DNA of 64,000 nt from the NCBI RefSeq assembly GCF_020866845.1, contig NZ_CP086594.1, forward strand, positions 434,001 through 498,000, given 5' to 3'. The DNA is from Sphingomonas radiodurans. Lineage in GTDB: Bacteria; Pseudomonadota; Alphaproteobacteria; Sphingomonadales; Sphingomonadaceae. The position numbers were made by a program, and so were the translations under genes. Position 1 is the first letter of the stretch; every line of letters begins with the position of its first letter. Of this stretch, positions 49,893-56,928 are shown in pieces. The notes beneath the pieces are model-generated. The model saw only the letters and a program-made list of their open reading frames with translations. It searched no databases and was not told the DNA's origin.

Positions 49893-50627
49893 TCAACGGT
49901 CTCGACTGAGTTCGTCGACTTCGTCCATGATCTCGTCGAGCGTTGGCTTTTCGCGGACCAAGCCCTGCGCGGTTCGCGTCGTCATGTCGGTGCCGCTCAT
50001 CAACGTTTCGAGCGCAACCCGACCGCGCGCAACGCGACTCTTGATCGTGCCGACTGCAACGCCGCAAATTTCGGCTGCTTCTTCGTAGGCGAAGCCGCCA
50101 GCTCCCACCAGAATAAGCGCCTCACGCTGGGGCTGCGGTAGGTGAAGCAAGGCGCGTTGCATGTCCGCCAGCTCGACGTGCTTATCCTGGCTTGCAGGAG
50201 CGGCCAGGAGCCGATCAGCCACGAGATCGTCCCACTCTCCCTTGAAGCGCGCCCGGCGCATCTGTGACAAATAAAGATTGCGCAGGATGATGAAGGTCCA
50301 CGCACGCATGTTCGTACCGGCTTGGAAGCGCTTGCGCGCCGCCCAAGCCTTCAACAGCGTCTCCTGTACCAGATCGTCTGCGAGGTCGCGGTTGCCCGAA
50401 AGCGAGCGCCCGAACGCGCGCAAATGCGGAATAACCTGCCCAAGTTGCTGCTTGAACTCCGGGTCGGAGAGCGAGACGTGCTCGACCGCGGTCTCCACGG
50501 CCGCAGCGTCATCGCGCGGTTCAGCGTCGGTCATACTCGGTTGATCGTTCCCCATACCGGTAGGCTCCGGCCCTGCACTGGCAAGATAGGCAGGGCCGGC
50601 CACATTTGCCAGCCGCTCGGTCACCAT
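49893..50627 (-). CDS. ecfG: General stress response sigma factor EcfG
   Basis: A 244-residue ECF sigma factor of the EcfG (ECF15) group. Region 2 reads HLRAFGRSLSGNRDLADDLVQETLLKAW with the WTFIILRNLYLSQMRR block; region 4 is LPQPQREALILVGAGGFAYEEAAEICGVAVGTIKSRVARGR. It directs RNA polymerase to GGAAC-N16/17-CGTT promoters under stress. The start at 50627 has AGG/GGAG close upstream, but MGNDQPS (50555) or MTDAEPR (50534) are possible. It is in line with phyR and a tiny membrane protein gene, all on the minus strand. Confidence 0.93.
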   Translation of the reverse strand: MVTERLANVAGPAYLASAGPEPTGMGNDQPSMTDAEPRDDAAAVETAVEHVSLSDPEFKQQLGQVIPHLRAFGRSLSGNRDLADDLVQETLLKAWAARKRFQAGTNMRAWTFIILRNLYLSQMRRARFKGEWDDLVADRLLAAPASQDKHVELADMQRALLHLPQPQREALILVGAGGFAYEEAAEICGVAVGTIKSRVARGRVALETLMSGTDMTTRTAQGLVREKPTLDEIMDEVDELSRDR

Positions 50628-50637
50628 ATGCTCCAGC

Positions 50638-50781
50638 CTACTGCCGCGCGAACAGCAATGCAGCGAAAATGATCACTACAAGGATCAATGAGATGGGGAG
50701 AATGTACCGCGTCATATGAGGCGTGGCGCCCGCACGCGCCTCGGTCCCGGTCAGTTCGATCTTTTCATTGTCATCAGCCAT
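50638..50781 (-). CDS. Tiny single-pass membrane protein between phyR and ecfG
   Basis: A 47-residue open frame: charged N-terminus (MADDNEKIELTGTEARAG), then MTRYILPISLILVVIIFAALLFARQ as one membrane helix with a short basic end. It starts 42 bases after phyR and ends ten bases before the ecfG ATG, on the same strand, so it is probably co-transcribed. I do not recognise the family. It may be a membrane-anchored accessory of the stress response or simply a conserved small protein. Confidence 0.65.
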   Translation of the reverse strand: MADDNEKIELTGTEARAGATPHMTRYILPISLILVVIIFAALLFARQ

Positions 50782-50823
50782 GACCGATCAACCCTTCAAC
50801 ATCGTTTTGGCTCCGTATCGACA

Positions 50824-51621
50824 TCACGCAACCGGTGCGGTTGATTGATCGAAGAACAATGCCTGGCTGATCGCAGCCTTCACGGTCGAACGCTGGAACG
50901 GCTTGGTGATGAGGAACGTCGGTTCGGGCCGCTCTCCGGTCAGCAGCCGCTCCGGGAAGGCGGTGATGAAGATAACCGGAACCTGGAATTGGGCGAGGAT
51001 GTCCTTGACCGCGTCGATCCCCGACGAATCGTCGGCGAGCTGAATGTCGGCGAGAACCAGGCCGGGGCGATCCTCCATCGCAAGTGCTACGGCCTCGTCG
51101 CGCGTGACGGCAACGCCAGTCACTTCGTGGCCTAGATCACGCACGATCGTTTCCACGTCCATCGCAATGATCGGCTCGTCCTCGATGATCAGCACGCGGG
51201 CGCGGGTCTGGTTCTCGATCTCTGAGAGTGCCTCCGCGACGAGCGCCTCGATCTCGGATGCTTCGACATCGATCAGGTAAGCGGCGTCCTCGATCGAGAA
51301 ACCTTCCATCGCAGTCAGCAGCAGCGCCTGACGCGACAGCGGCGTCATCCGTGCGAGGCGCGCGCGGGCTACCGCCTCCTGATCGTCAACGTCACCGGGA
51401 TCGACATCCTCGTCGCCGTTGGTCGAATTCCAGATCGCCTGGAAGGTGCGATACAGACCAAGGCGCGGATCGACGTCGCGCGGGAACTCCTCCGGGGCAG
51501 CGACGATCGCCTCGAGCGTTGCGCGCACATATTTGTCGCCATGCGACTGGCTGCCGGTGAGCGCCCGGCCATAACGACGCAGAAAAGGCAGATGCGGGGC
51601 GAGCTGTTGTCCAAGCGACAT
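50824..51621 (-). CDS. phyR: Anti-anti-sigma response regulator PhyR
   Basis: A 265-residue protein joining an N-terminal EcfG-like sigma domain (about 1-125; HLPFLRRYGRALTGSQSHGDKYVRATLEA) with a C-terminal receiver domain (about 138-255; VLIIEDEPIIAMDVE and the acceptor aspartate in VLADIQLADD). When phosphorylated, its sigma-like part captures NepR and frees EcfG. The ATG at 51621 gives the standard N-terminus and length; the frame runs further upstream only by chance. Divergent from nepR. Confidence 0.96.
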   Translation of the reverse strand: MSLGQQLAPHLPFLRRYGRALTGSQSHGDKYVRATLEAIVAAPEEFPRDVDPRLGLYRTFQAIWNSTNGDEDVDPGDVDDQEAVARARLARMTPLSRQALLLTAMEGFSIEDAAYLIDVEASEIEALVAEALSEIENQTRARVLIIEDEPIIAMDVETIVRDLGHEVTGVAVTRDEAVALAMEDRPGLVLADIQLADDSSGIDAVKDILAQFQVPVIFITAFPERLLTGERPEPTFLITKPFQRSTVKAAISQALFFDQSTAPVA

Positions 51622-51757
51622 GAGGCGAGACGACTCCCAGGAATTAATGAGGTGGCTTTGCGCGCCATTCCTCGAATGATCAACGTCGCGGTTCGATCCC
51701 AAACGACGGTTGGACGCACGACACGACATGCGACGACGGTTTTCGTCGTCGCGGCAT

Positions 51758-51782
51758 GGAACCATCGAACCGCTTTTTGGTT
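51758..51782 (+). promoter_or_regulatory. Candidate EcfG-type promoter for nepR-phyP
   Basis: GGAAC, then 16 bases, then GGTT (one mismatch to CGTT), about 95 bases before the nepR start. A second GGAAC at 51855 has CGTT after 18 bases, but it would start transcription inside nepR and is not favoured. Autoregulation of this locus by EcfG is usual in alphaproteobacteria. Confidence 0.4.
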
Positions 51783-51879
51783 TCACGAACGCTGGCACGC
51801 AATCAGAGGCTGGTAGACGGGCCTGATTCCGGCCAAGGCATAACTTCATTTCACGGAACAGGTGTTTCGGGGGGCAGCG

Positions 51880-52044
51880 TTGGTTTCGGACAAGGAAGCG
51901 TCAGTTAAGCCGGGGAAGAAGGGCAGCGCCGCTGCCCAGGCGAAAGACCGGGATATGGGCGCCGCGCTGCGTTCGGTATACCAGAAGACGGTCGACGAGA
52001 CTGTTCCCGACGAGATGATTTCGCTTCTCGGAAAGCTAGATTAA
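51880..52044 (+). CDS. nepR: Anti-sigma factor NepR
   Basis: A 54-residue anti-sigma factor holding EcfG inactive. The conserved core is DMGAALRSVYQKTVDETVPDEMISLLGKLD. The start is uncertain: I favour TTG at 51880, with GGGGGG a few bases upstream; an in-frame GTG at 51862 would add six residues. It is followed by phyP after ten bases and is divergent from phyR. Confidence 0.92.
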   Translation: MVSDKEASVKPGKKGSAAAQAKDRDMGAALRSVYQKTVDETVPDEMISLLGKLD

Positions 52045-52054
52045 ACCAAACTCC

Positions 52055-53641
52055 ATGGCAGACGCGGCGGACGATTCGCGCGTTGGCGCGATGTCGCCGA
52101 CGTTCATGATGCGCTGGCCGACCGGCGCAAAGCTGCTCGTCATCCTTTCGATCGCATTGCTGCCACTGGCGGTAATCGCCGTTTTCGCGACGTTACGCAT
52201 TACGCAGATCGCCGACACCGAAGCGCGCGCGGGTTTGCGCGTCGCCTCCGCTGAGAGCAGCCGATCGATCGCGATCGAATTGATCGGAGACATGACCGCC
52301 TTGCGGGTTGCGGTCGATGCGCTCGAGATCGATCAGCGCGACGCGCCGAGCTGCGCGCGCGTGCAGGGCGTGTTTGCGCAACAAGCTGCCAATGGCGCGC
52401 GGTTCGCCATCTTCGATCGGCGCGGGCAGTTACTGTGCGGCACCGGCTTTGATGGCGCGCATGCGACAGCACGGACGGCGCGTGACGCGGCCGTGGCGGC
52501 GCAGATTATTCCGGATCGTGGCCTGTTGCTCGGTGTGCTTGGGCAAACGCGGCGCGTGACGGCTGCGGCCTTCTTCCCGACCGAATTTCTTGCTGATTTG
52601 AGCGAGCCAAGTGGGTTTTCCTCGGCTTACGCCGCCACGTTGATGAACGACAGCGATACGCTTCAGCTCCAGACGATGCCGCGCGAGAATGCTTTCGAAC
52701 GTCGTGAGAGCAGCCGGACCGATCTGGGGATCGGCGGTTTGCGATTGACGATGGAGGTGCGCACCGCGCCGATCACATCGCCGCTGGTGTTGGCGTTGTT
52801 GTTGCCGCTGGTGATGTGGGTGGCGGCGGCGGGCATCTCCTGGTTCGTCGTTGACCATCTGCTCATCCGTCCGCTGCGACAATTGCGCGCGCACGTTGCC
52901 GCCTTCACGCCCGGCGAAGAGCCGGACATCGCGATGGTCCGCGCATTGCCGGCGCAGGAACTGCGCGAATTGGGCGAGACGTTCCGCGCGCTCACCCGCA
53001 CCGTGGCGATCCACGAGGCCGGCCTTGCCGAGGGGCTGGTGCGGCAAACCAAGCTGACACGCGAAGTCCATCATCGCGTGAAGAATAATCTGCAGGTCAT
53101 ATCGAGCCTCATCAACTTTCATTCGCGCGGCGCAAAGACGCCGGAGGCGACGCAGGCCTATTCGTCGATTCAGCGCCGCGTCGATGCGCTGGCAGTGGTG
53201 CACCGCAACCATTTTGCAGAGATGGAGGAAAATCGGGGCTTGGGATTGCGGCCGATGCTCGGCGAGCTCGCATCGAACATCCGGGCGACCGCCCCCGAGG
53301 GCACGCAGCTGCGGATCCAGCTCGATATCGATCCGTATCTCGTGACGCAGGATGTCGCAGTGGCCGTGGCGTTCATCGTGACCGAGATGATCGAACTCGC
53401 GCTGACGTGCGATCCCGCCGCGCAGCTGCGCTTGTCGATGAAGGAGTCCGCTGAACCGGGCCGCGCCACGCTGCGCGTGTCGTCTCGCGCTTTGATCGAA
53501 AGCCCTGAGCTGCGCGAGGGCCTCGCCACCCGGTTCGGTCGCGTGATCGAAGGACTGTCACGGCAGTTGCGCGCGCCGTTGCATCATGATCCGCTAGCAG
53601 GCGCCTATGAGATAACGATCGCGGTACTCGGGCGGGACTGA
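52055..53641 (+). CDS. phyP: PhyP-like sensor with degenerate histidine kinase domain
   Basis: A 528-residue membrane sensor: a transmembrane helix near residue 25-45, a periplasmic region of about 200 residues with a cysteine pair, a second helix near 245-270, a HAMP-like linker and a HisKA_2 phosphoacceptor region EVHHRVKNNLQVISS (His about 339). The ATP-binding part lacks the N-box asparagine (TEMIELAL in place of NELVTNA) and any DxGxG motif. That suits a phosphatase of PhyR as described for PhyP in Sphingomonas. It follows nepR by ten bases. Confidence 0.85.
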   Translation: MADAADDSRVGAMSPTFMMRWPTGAKLLVILSIALLPLAVIAVFATLRITQIADTEARAGLRVASAESSRSIAIELIGDMTALRVAVDALEIDQRDAPSCARVQGVFAQQAANGARFAIFDRRGQLLCGTGFDGAHATARTARDAAVAAQIIPDRGLLLGVLGQTRRVTAAAFFPTEFLADLSEPSGFSSAYAATLMNDSDTLQLQTMPRENAFERRESSRTDLGIGGLRLTMEVRTAPITSPLVLALLLPLVMWVAAAGISWFVVDHLLIRPLRQLRAHVAAFTPGEEPDIAMVRALPAQELRELGETFRALTRTVAIHEAGLAEGLVRQTKLTREVHHRVKNNLQVISSLINFHSRGAKTPEATQAYSSIQRRVDALAVVHRNHFAEMEENRGLGLRPMLGELASNIRATAPEGTQLRIQLDIDPYLVTQDVAVAVAFIVTEMIELALTCDPAAQLRLSMKESAEPGRATLRVSSRALIESPELREGLATRFGRVIEGLSRQLRAPLHHDPLAGAYEITIAVLGRD

Positions 53642-53686
53642 ACCTCGCAAGGGGTGAAAAAATTCTTCGGGCGACAGGAAATTATC

Positions 53687-53711
53687 GGAACCGTCCATTT
53701 CGAGCGACGTT
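53687..53711 (+). promoter_or_regulatory. Consensus EcfG promoter downstream of phyP
   Basis: GGAAC-N16-CGTT, an exact match to the EcfG consensus, 45 bases after the phyP stop. The -10 element ends at 53711, so a transcript should begin near 53718-53721, right where a stem-loop starts. No protein gene is directly behind it; the next structure is a terminator at 53765-53820. Confidence 0.75.
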
Positions 53712-53717
53712 GTCTAC

Positions 53718-53820
53718 TTCGGATAGCGACCTTATGCCCCCCCGCTCTCGCTATCCACGACATAGGCCCGGAAGCGTCAACCCTCCCCCCCCCCGGTGAC
53801 GCCTCCGGGCCTTATTCTTT
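53718..53820 (+). ncRNA. Candidate stress-induced small RNA with two C-rich loops
   Basis: About 100 bases behind a perfect EcfG promoter. Stem 1: GGATAGCGA (53721-53729) pairs with TCGCTATCC (53748-53756), with an 18-base loop holding seven consecutive C. Stem 2: 15-base arms with one mismatch (53765-53779 and 53797-53811), with a loop of ACCCT followed by ten C and GG. TTATTCTTT follows, so stem 2 also serves as a rho-independent terminator. No start codon with ribosome site is seen within. The C-rich loops could pair with Shine-Dalgarno sequences. Confidence 0.65.
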
Positions 53821-53856
53821 CAGGGGCATACATCCACTCACATCAAGCCGGCCGTC

Positions 53857-53881
53857 GGAACGAAGCGCGCCATTGCGCATT
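53857..53881 (+). promoter_or_regulatory. Probable EcfG promoter of the entericidin-like gene
   Basis: GGAAC, 16 bases, then CATT (one mismatch to CGTT), 38 bases before the start codon of the small lipoprotein gene. It lies after the terminator of the candidate small RNA, so the two would be separate transcripts. Confidence 0.55.
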
Positions 53882-53919
53882 GCCTATTCGGCAGGTCGCC
53901 GCGTCAGGAGGAAACATCG

Positions 53920-54045
53920 ATGAAGAAGTTGATCGGAACGTTCGTGGTGGCCGGTGCGCTGCTGATCTCGGCATGCAACACGGTTCGCGGCGCTGGCCAG
54001 GATGTCTCGTCCGCCGGTGACGCAGTCTCGAACGCCGTCCAATAA
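53920..54045 (+). CDS. Entericidin-like small lipoprotein
   Basis: A 41-residue lipoprotein of the entericidin EcnA/B family: MKKLIGTFVVAGALLISAC with the lipobox cysteine at residue 19, followed by NTVRGAGQDVSSAGDAVSNA, the short amphipathic mature part. AGGAGG lies eight bases before the ATG. Family members in alphaproteobacteria are frequent stress-response targets. Too short to be caught by common length filters. Confidence 0.88.
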   Translation: MKKLIGTFVVAGALLISACNTVRGAGQDVSSAGDAVSNAVQ

Positions 54046-54080
54046 CCGCTTCCAGACTTTTACGACTGGTGCAAACAGCG

Positions 54081-54107
54081 GCGGGCGCGACATCAAGTCG
54101 CACCCGC
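54081..54107. terminator. Hairpin between convergent ecn-like and tatC genes
   Basis: Arms GCGGGCGCGAC and GTCGCACCCGC with one mismatch around ATCAA, lying between the two stops. No T tract follows directly. It may end transcription from both sides. Confidence 0.4.
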
Positions 54108-54114
54108 CGTCCGC

Positions 54115-54885
54115 TTATTCGCTTGCCGTAATCTTCTCGGCAGCACGTGCTCGGCTCCGCTCGGAGAACCAGATCCCGACGAGCGCGAGTTCGTAGAGGA
54201 AGCATAGCGGGATCGCGAGTAGCAGCTGCGATCCGACATCTGGCGGCGTCAGCACCGCGGCGATCGCGAACGCGCCCACGATTGCATAGCGCCGCGCCGC
54301 AACCAATTGCAGGCGGGTGACGATCCCGGCCCGTTCCAGCAGCATCAGCAGTACCGGCAGCAGGAAGGCGATCCCGAAGCCGAACAGGAACTGCATGATA
54401 AACGAGAGGTAATTGCCGATCGCTGGCAGCGCTTCCTGACTCACCCCACCGACATCGCCCTGGAAGCTCAGCAGGAAGTGCAGCGCCATTGGCACGGCGA
54501 TGTAATAGGCCATCGAAGCGCCACCGATGAACAGCACCGGGGTAGCGAGCAGAAACGGCAGCAGCGCACGCCGCTCGCTGCGATAGAGGCCCGGGGCGAC
54601 GAACTGCCACAATTGGTTGGCGATGACGGGGAAAGACACCATCATCGCGGCAAAAAATGCGACCTTCACCTGAACGAAAAACGCCTCGAAGATCTCGGTA
54701 TAAATCAGCTTCGTCTGACCGGCGAGCAGCAGCGGCTGGACCAAAAACGAGAAAATATCGACAGCGAAATAATAGCTGATGCTGAATGCCAGAACGATTG
54801 CGGCGATACAGTAAAGCAGGCGGCGGCGAAGCTCGATCAGATGATCAAGCAACGGCGCACGGGAGGCATCGATTTCCTCGTTCAT
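54115..54885 (-). CDS. tatC: Sec-independent translocase subunit TatC
   Basis: A 256-residue six-helix membrane protein that recognises twin-arginine signal peptides. The N-terminal HLIELRRRLLY motif (about 15-25) and the PVIANQLWQFVAPGLYRSERR block are typical. The C-terminal tail is charged. It overlaps tatB by one base (TGATG). The DUF1501 protein coded at 61222-62376 has a twin-arginine-like signal and may be a client. Confidence 0.96.
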   Translation of the reverse strand: MNEEIDASRAPLLDHLIELRRRLLYCIAAIVLAFSISYYFAVDIFSFLVQPLLLAGQTKLIYTEIFEAFFVQVKVAFFAAMMVSFPVIANQLWQFVAPGLYRSERRALLPFLLATPVLFIGGASMAYYIAVPMALHFLLSFQGDVGGVSQEALPAIGNYLSFIMQFLFGFGIAFLLPVLLMLLERAGIVTRLQLVAARRYAIVGAFAIAAVLTPPDVGSQLLLAIPLCFLYELALVGIWFSERSRARAAEKITASE

Positions 54886-55325
54886 CAGGAAGCCGCCCGG
54901 TTCTGTGCGTCGGGGCCCGCAGCGTCCGCGCTCGCCGTATCAGGCGCAGCCGGCTCATCGGCATGTTCCACGACCGGCTTCTCAACCATCACCGGCGCCG
55001 GAGTCGATTCGTCGATCGCGATAGCTGGATCAGCATCAACGCCGCTTGGCGGCGTCGGGTCAGGCAGCGCTGGCACACTCGCGGCGGTGGACGAGTGCTC
55101 GCGCATAATTCGCTCGTTCTCGGCCTGCCACTTCTTTTCCATGTCGGCGAGTTCGGCCTCGCGGATCATCTCGTCGAAACCGGAGCGGAATTGGCGCGCC
55201 ACACCGCGCGCCTTGCCGACCCACAGGCCAGCGACGCGCAGCGCCTTTGGCAAATCTTTCGGGCCGATCACCACCAGCGCGACGACGCCCACAACGGCCA
55301 TTTCGGTAAAATTGAAGTCGAGCAT
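54885..55325 (-). CDS. tatB: Twin-arginine translocase subunit TatB
   Basis: A 146-residue protein with a single N-terminal membrane helix (NFTEMAVVGVVALVVIGPKDLP), an amphipathic helix and an Ala/Pro/Glu-rich tail. The GPKDLP hinge identifies TatB. It lies between tatA and tatC on the minus strand and is probably co-transcribed with them. Confidence 0.93.
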   Translation of the reverse strand: MLDFNFTEMAVVGVVALVVIGPKDLPKALRVAGLWVGKARGVARQFRSGFDEMIREAELADMEKKWQAENERIMREHSSTAASVPALPDPTPPSGVDADPAIAIDESTPAPVMVEKPVVEHADEPAAPDTASADAAGPDAQNRAAS

Positions 55326-55354
55326 CGGAGTTCCCGGCGCGTGCGACGTTCAGA

Positions 55355-55594
55355 TCAGCGCGCTACCTTGTCCTCGTGGACCACCGTGTCGGCGGCCGGG
55401 CGCGCAGCCTGCTGCGCTTCGATGCGCTGCGACGGCTTGGCGGCGACGTCATCGTCGTCCTCCGACATGCCCTTCTTGAAGCTTTTCACGCCCTTGGCGA
55501 CGTCGCCCATCATGCTCGAGAAACGCCCGCCACCAAGCAGCAGGATAGCGACGATCGCGAGGATCAGAATATGCGGGAGGCTGAAGCTGCCCAT
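55355..55594 (-). CDS. tatA: Twin-arginine translocase subunit TatA
   Basis: A 79-residue protein with an N-terminal membrane helix (SLPHILILAIVAILLLGGGRF), the conserved FG-like hinge represented by GGGRFSSMMGDVAKGVKSFKKGM, and a polar tail. It forms the pore-like assembly of the Tat system. It begins 26 bases after scpB. Confidence 0.93.
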   Translation of the reverse strand: MGSFSLPHILILAIVAILLLGGGRFSSMMGDVAKGVKSFKKGMSEDDDDVAAKPSQRIEAQQAARPAADTVVHEDKVAR

Positions 55595-55620
55595 GGGTAA
55601 TCTCCTGAAGTCGTGCTCAT

Positions 55621-56196
55621 CTAGTCGTCATCGTCGGGCTTTTCCACTGCCAGTTGCTCAAACGCGAGATCGACCGGATCGAGCAGGCCCGCGGCACGCA
55701 AATCCTCGATCCCCGGGAGGTCACGCCGCGTTTCCAGGCCGAAATGCGCCAAAAAGCCCGGTGTTGTAGCAAAAGTGAGCGGCCTGCCGGGCACTTCGCG
55801 GCGTCCCGCGGGGCGCACCCAGCCCGCCTCCATCAGCACGTCGAGCGTACCTTTCGAAATCTGCACGCCGCGAATCGCCTCGACCTCGGCCCGCGTGACC
55901 GGCTCATGATACGCGATGATCGCGAGCGTCTCGATTGCGGCGCGGCTGAGCTTGCGCGCCTCCTCGCGATCGCGGCGAAGCAGATGCGCCAGATCTCCGG
56001 CGGTTTGGAAGTGCCATCGGTCGCCGCGCCGGACCAGATTCACGCCACGCCCGGCATAATCGTTCGTCAGCTGTTCCAGCGCTTGCCGCACGTCGCCGAC
56101 GCCGACGTAGCCGCGGATTGCCTCGATCGTCAGCGGTTCCCCGGCGGCGAAGAGCACCGCCTCGACTGCACGAACCATGTCGTCCGGAGGCGTCAT
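55621..56196 (-). CDS. scpB: Segregation and condensation protein ScpB
   Basis: A 191-residue winged-helix subunit of the SMC-ScpAB complex for chromosome compaction. Diagnostic stretches are RAVEAVLFAAGEPLT at the start, ETLAIIAYHEPVTRAEVEAIRGV and GRPLTFATTPGFLAHFGL. The start overlaps the scpA stop as ATGA. Confidence 0.94.
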   Translation of the reverse strand: MTPPDDMVRAVEAVLFAAGEPLTIEAIRGYVGVGDVRQALEQLTNDYAGRGVNLVRRGDRWHFQTAGDLAHLLRRDREEARKLSRAAIETLAIIAYHEPVTRAEVEAIRGVQISKGTLDVLMEAGWVRPAGRREVPGRPLTFATTPGFLAHFGLETRRDLPGIEDLRAAGLLDPVDLAFEQLAVEKPDDDD

Positions 56197-56918
56197 TCGG
56201 GGGTGCGCAGGTACAGCGGCGCAAACGGGAATGCCTGCCGCAACTCCACCCGCCCCTGCCGCGCCAGTTCGAGCACGGCGAGGAAGCTGGAGGCCAGAGC
56301 CGAGCGGCGGAGCGCGCCGTCCGCGCCGGGCGGCAGGAAGCGTTCGATCTCCGACCAGTCGATGTGCGATCCGACCATCTCGGATATTCGCGCGATCGCC
56401 GCCTCCAACGTCATCACCTGTCGATCACGAACGACATGCATGACCGGGCGGGTGCGCGCGCTGATCCGGCCATAAGCGGCGATGAGATCGTAGATCTCGG
56501 CGGTCCAGCGCGCGGTGCGGATCGTGCGCAGCCCCTCCGGCGAGCGGCGATCGAATACATCGCGGCCGAGCCGATCACGCGCCATTAGCCGCGCGCCCGC
56601 CTCACGCATCGCCGCGAGCCGCTCGAGGCGGAGTTGCAACCGCAGCGCCAGTTCCTCCGGGTCCGGCTCGATTTCGGGGTCGCGCGGCAGGAGCAGCGCC
56701 GATTTCAAATACGCGAGCCAGGCCGCCATGACGAGATAATCCGCGGCAAGCTCCAGCTTCAGCGTGCGCGCGCGCTCGACATAGGCGAGATACTGCTCGA
56801 CCAGCGCGAGGATCGAGATCTGCTTGAGATCGACCTTCTGCGCGCGCGCGAGGTTGAGCAGCAGATCGAGCGGGCCCTCCCAGCCGTCGAGATCGAGCGT
56901 CAGCTGGTCGTCGTTCAC
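56193..56918 (-). CDS. scpA: Segregation and condensation protein ScpA
   Basis: A 241-residue kleisin subunit linking SMC heads. The N-terminal WEGPLDLLLNLARAQKVDL motif (about 10-28) and YLVMAAWLAYLKSALLLP are typical. I chose the GTG at 56918, which gives the usual N-terminus; the Shine-Dalgarno is poorly spaced, and a TTG at 56936 is the main alternative. Directly follows nagZ. Confidence 0.92.
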   Translation of the reverse strand: MNDDQLTLDLDGWEGPLDLLLNLARAQKVDLKQISILALVEQYLAYVERARTLKLELAADYLVMAAWLAYLKSALLLPRDPEIEPDPEELALRLQLRLERLAAMREAGARLMARDRLGRDVFDRRSPEGLRTIRTARWTAEIYDLIAAYGRISARTRPVMHVVRDRQVMTLEAAIARISEMVGSHIDWSEIERFLPPGADGALRRSALASSFLAVLELARQGRVELRQAFPFAPLYLRTPE

Positions 56919-56928
56919 ACTCCCGACA

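Noticed and set aside
51855..51881. GGAAC-N18-CGTT as a nepR promoter
   Set aside because: Spacer is too long and the start site would fall after the likely nepR start codon.
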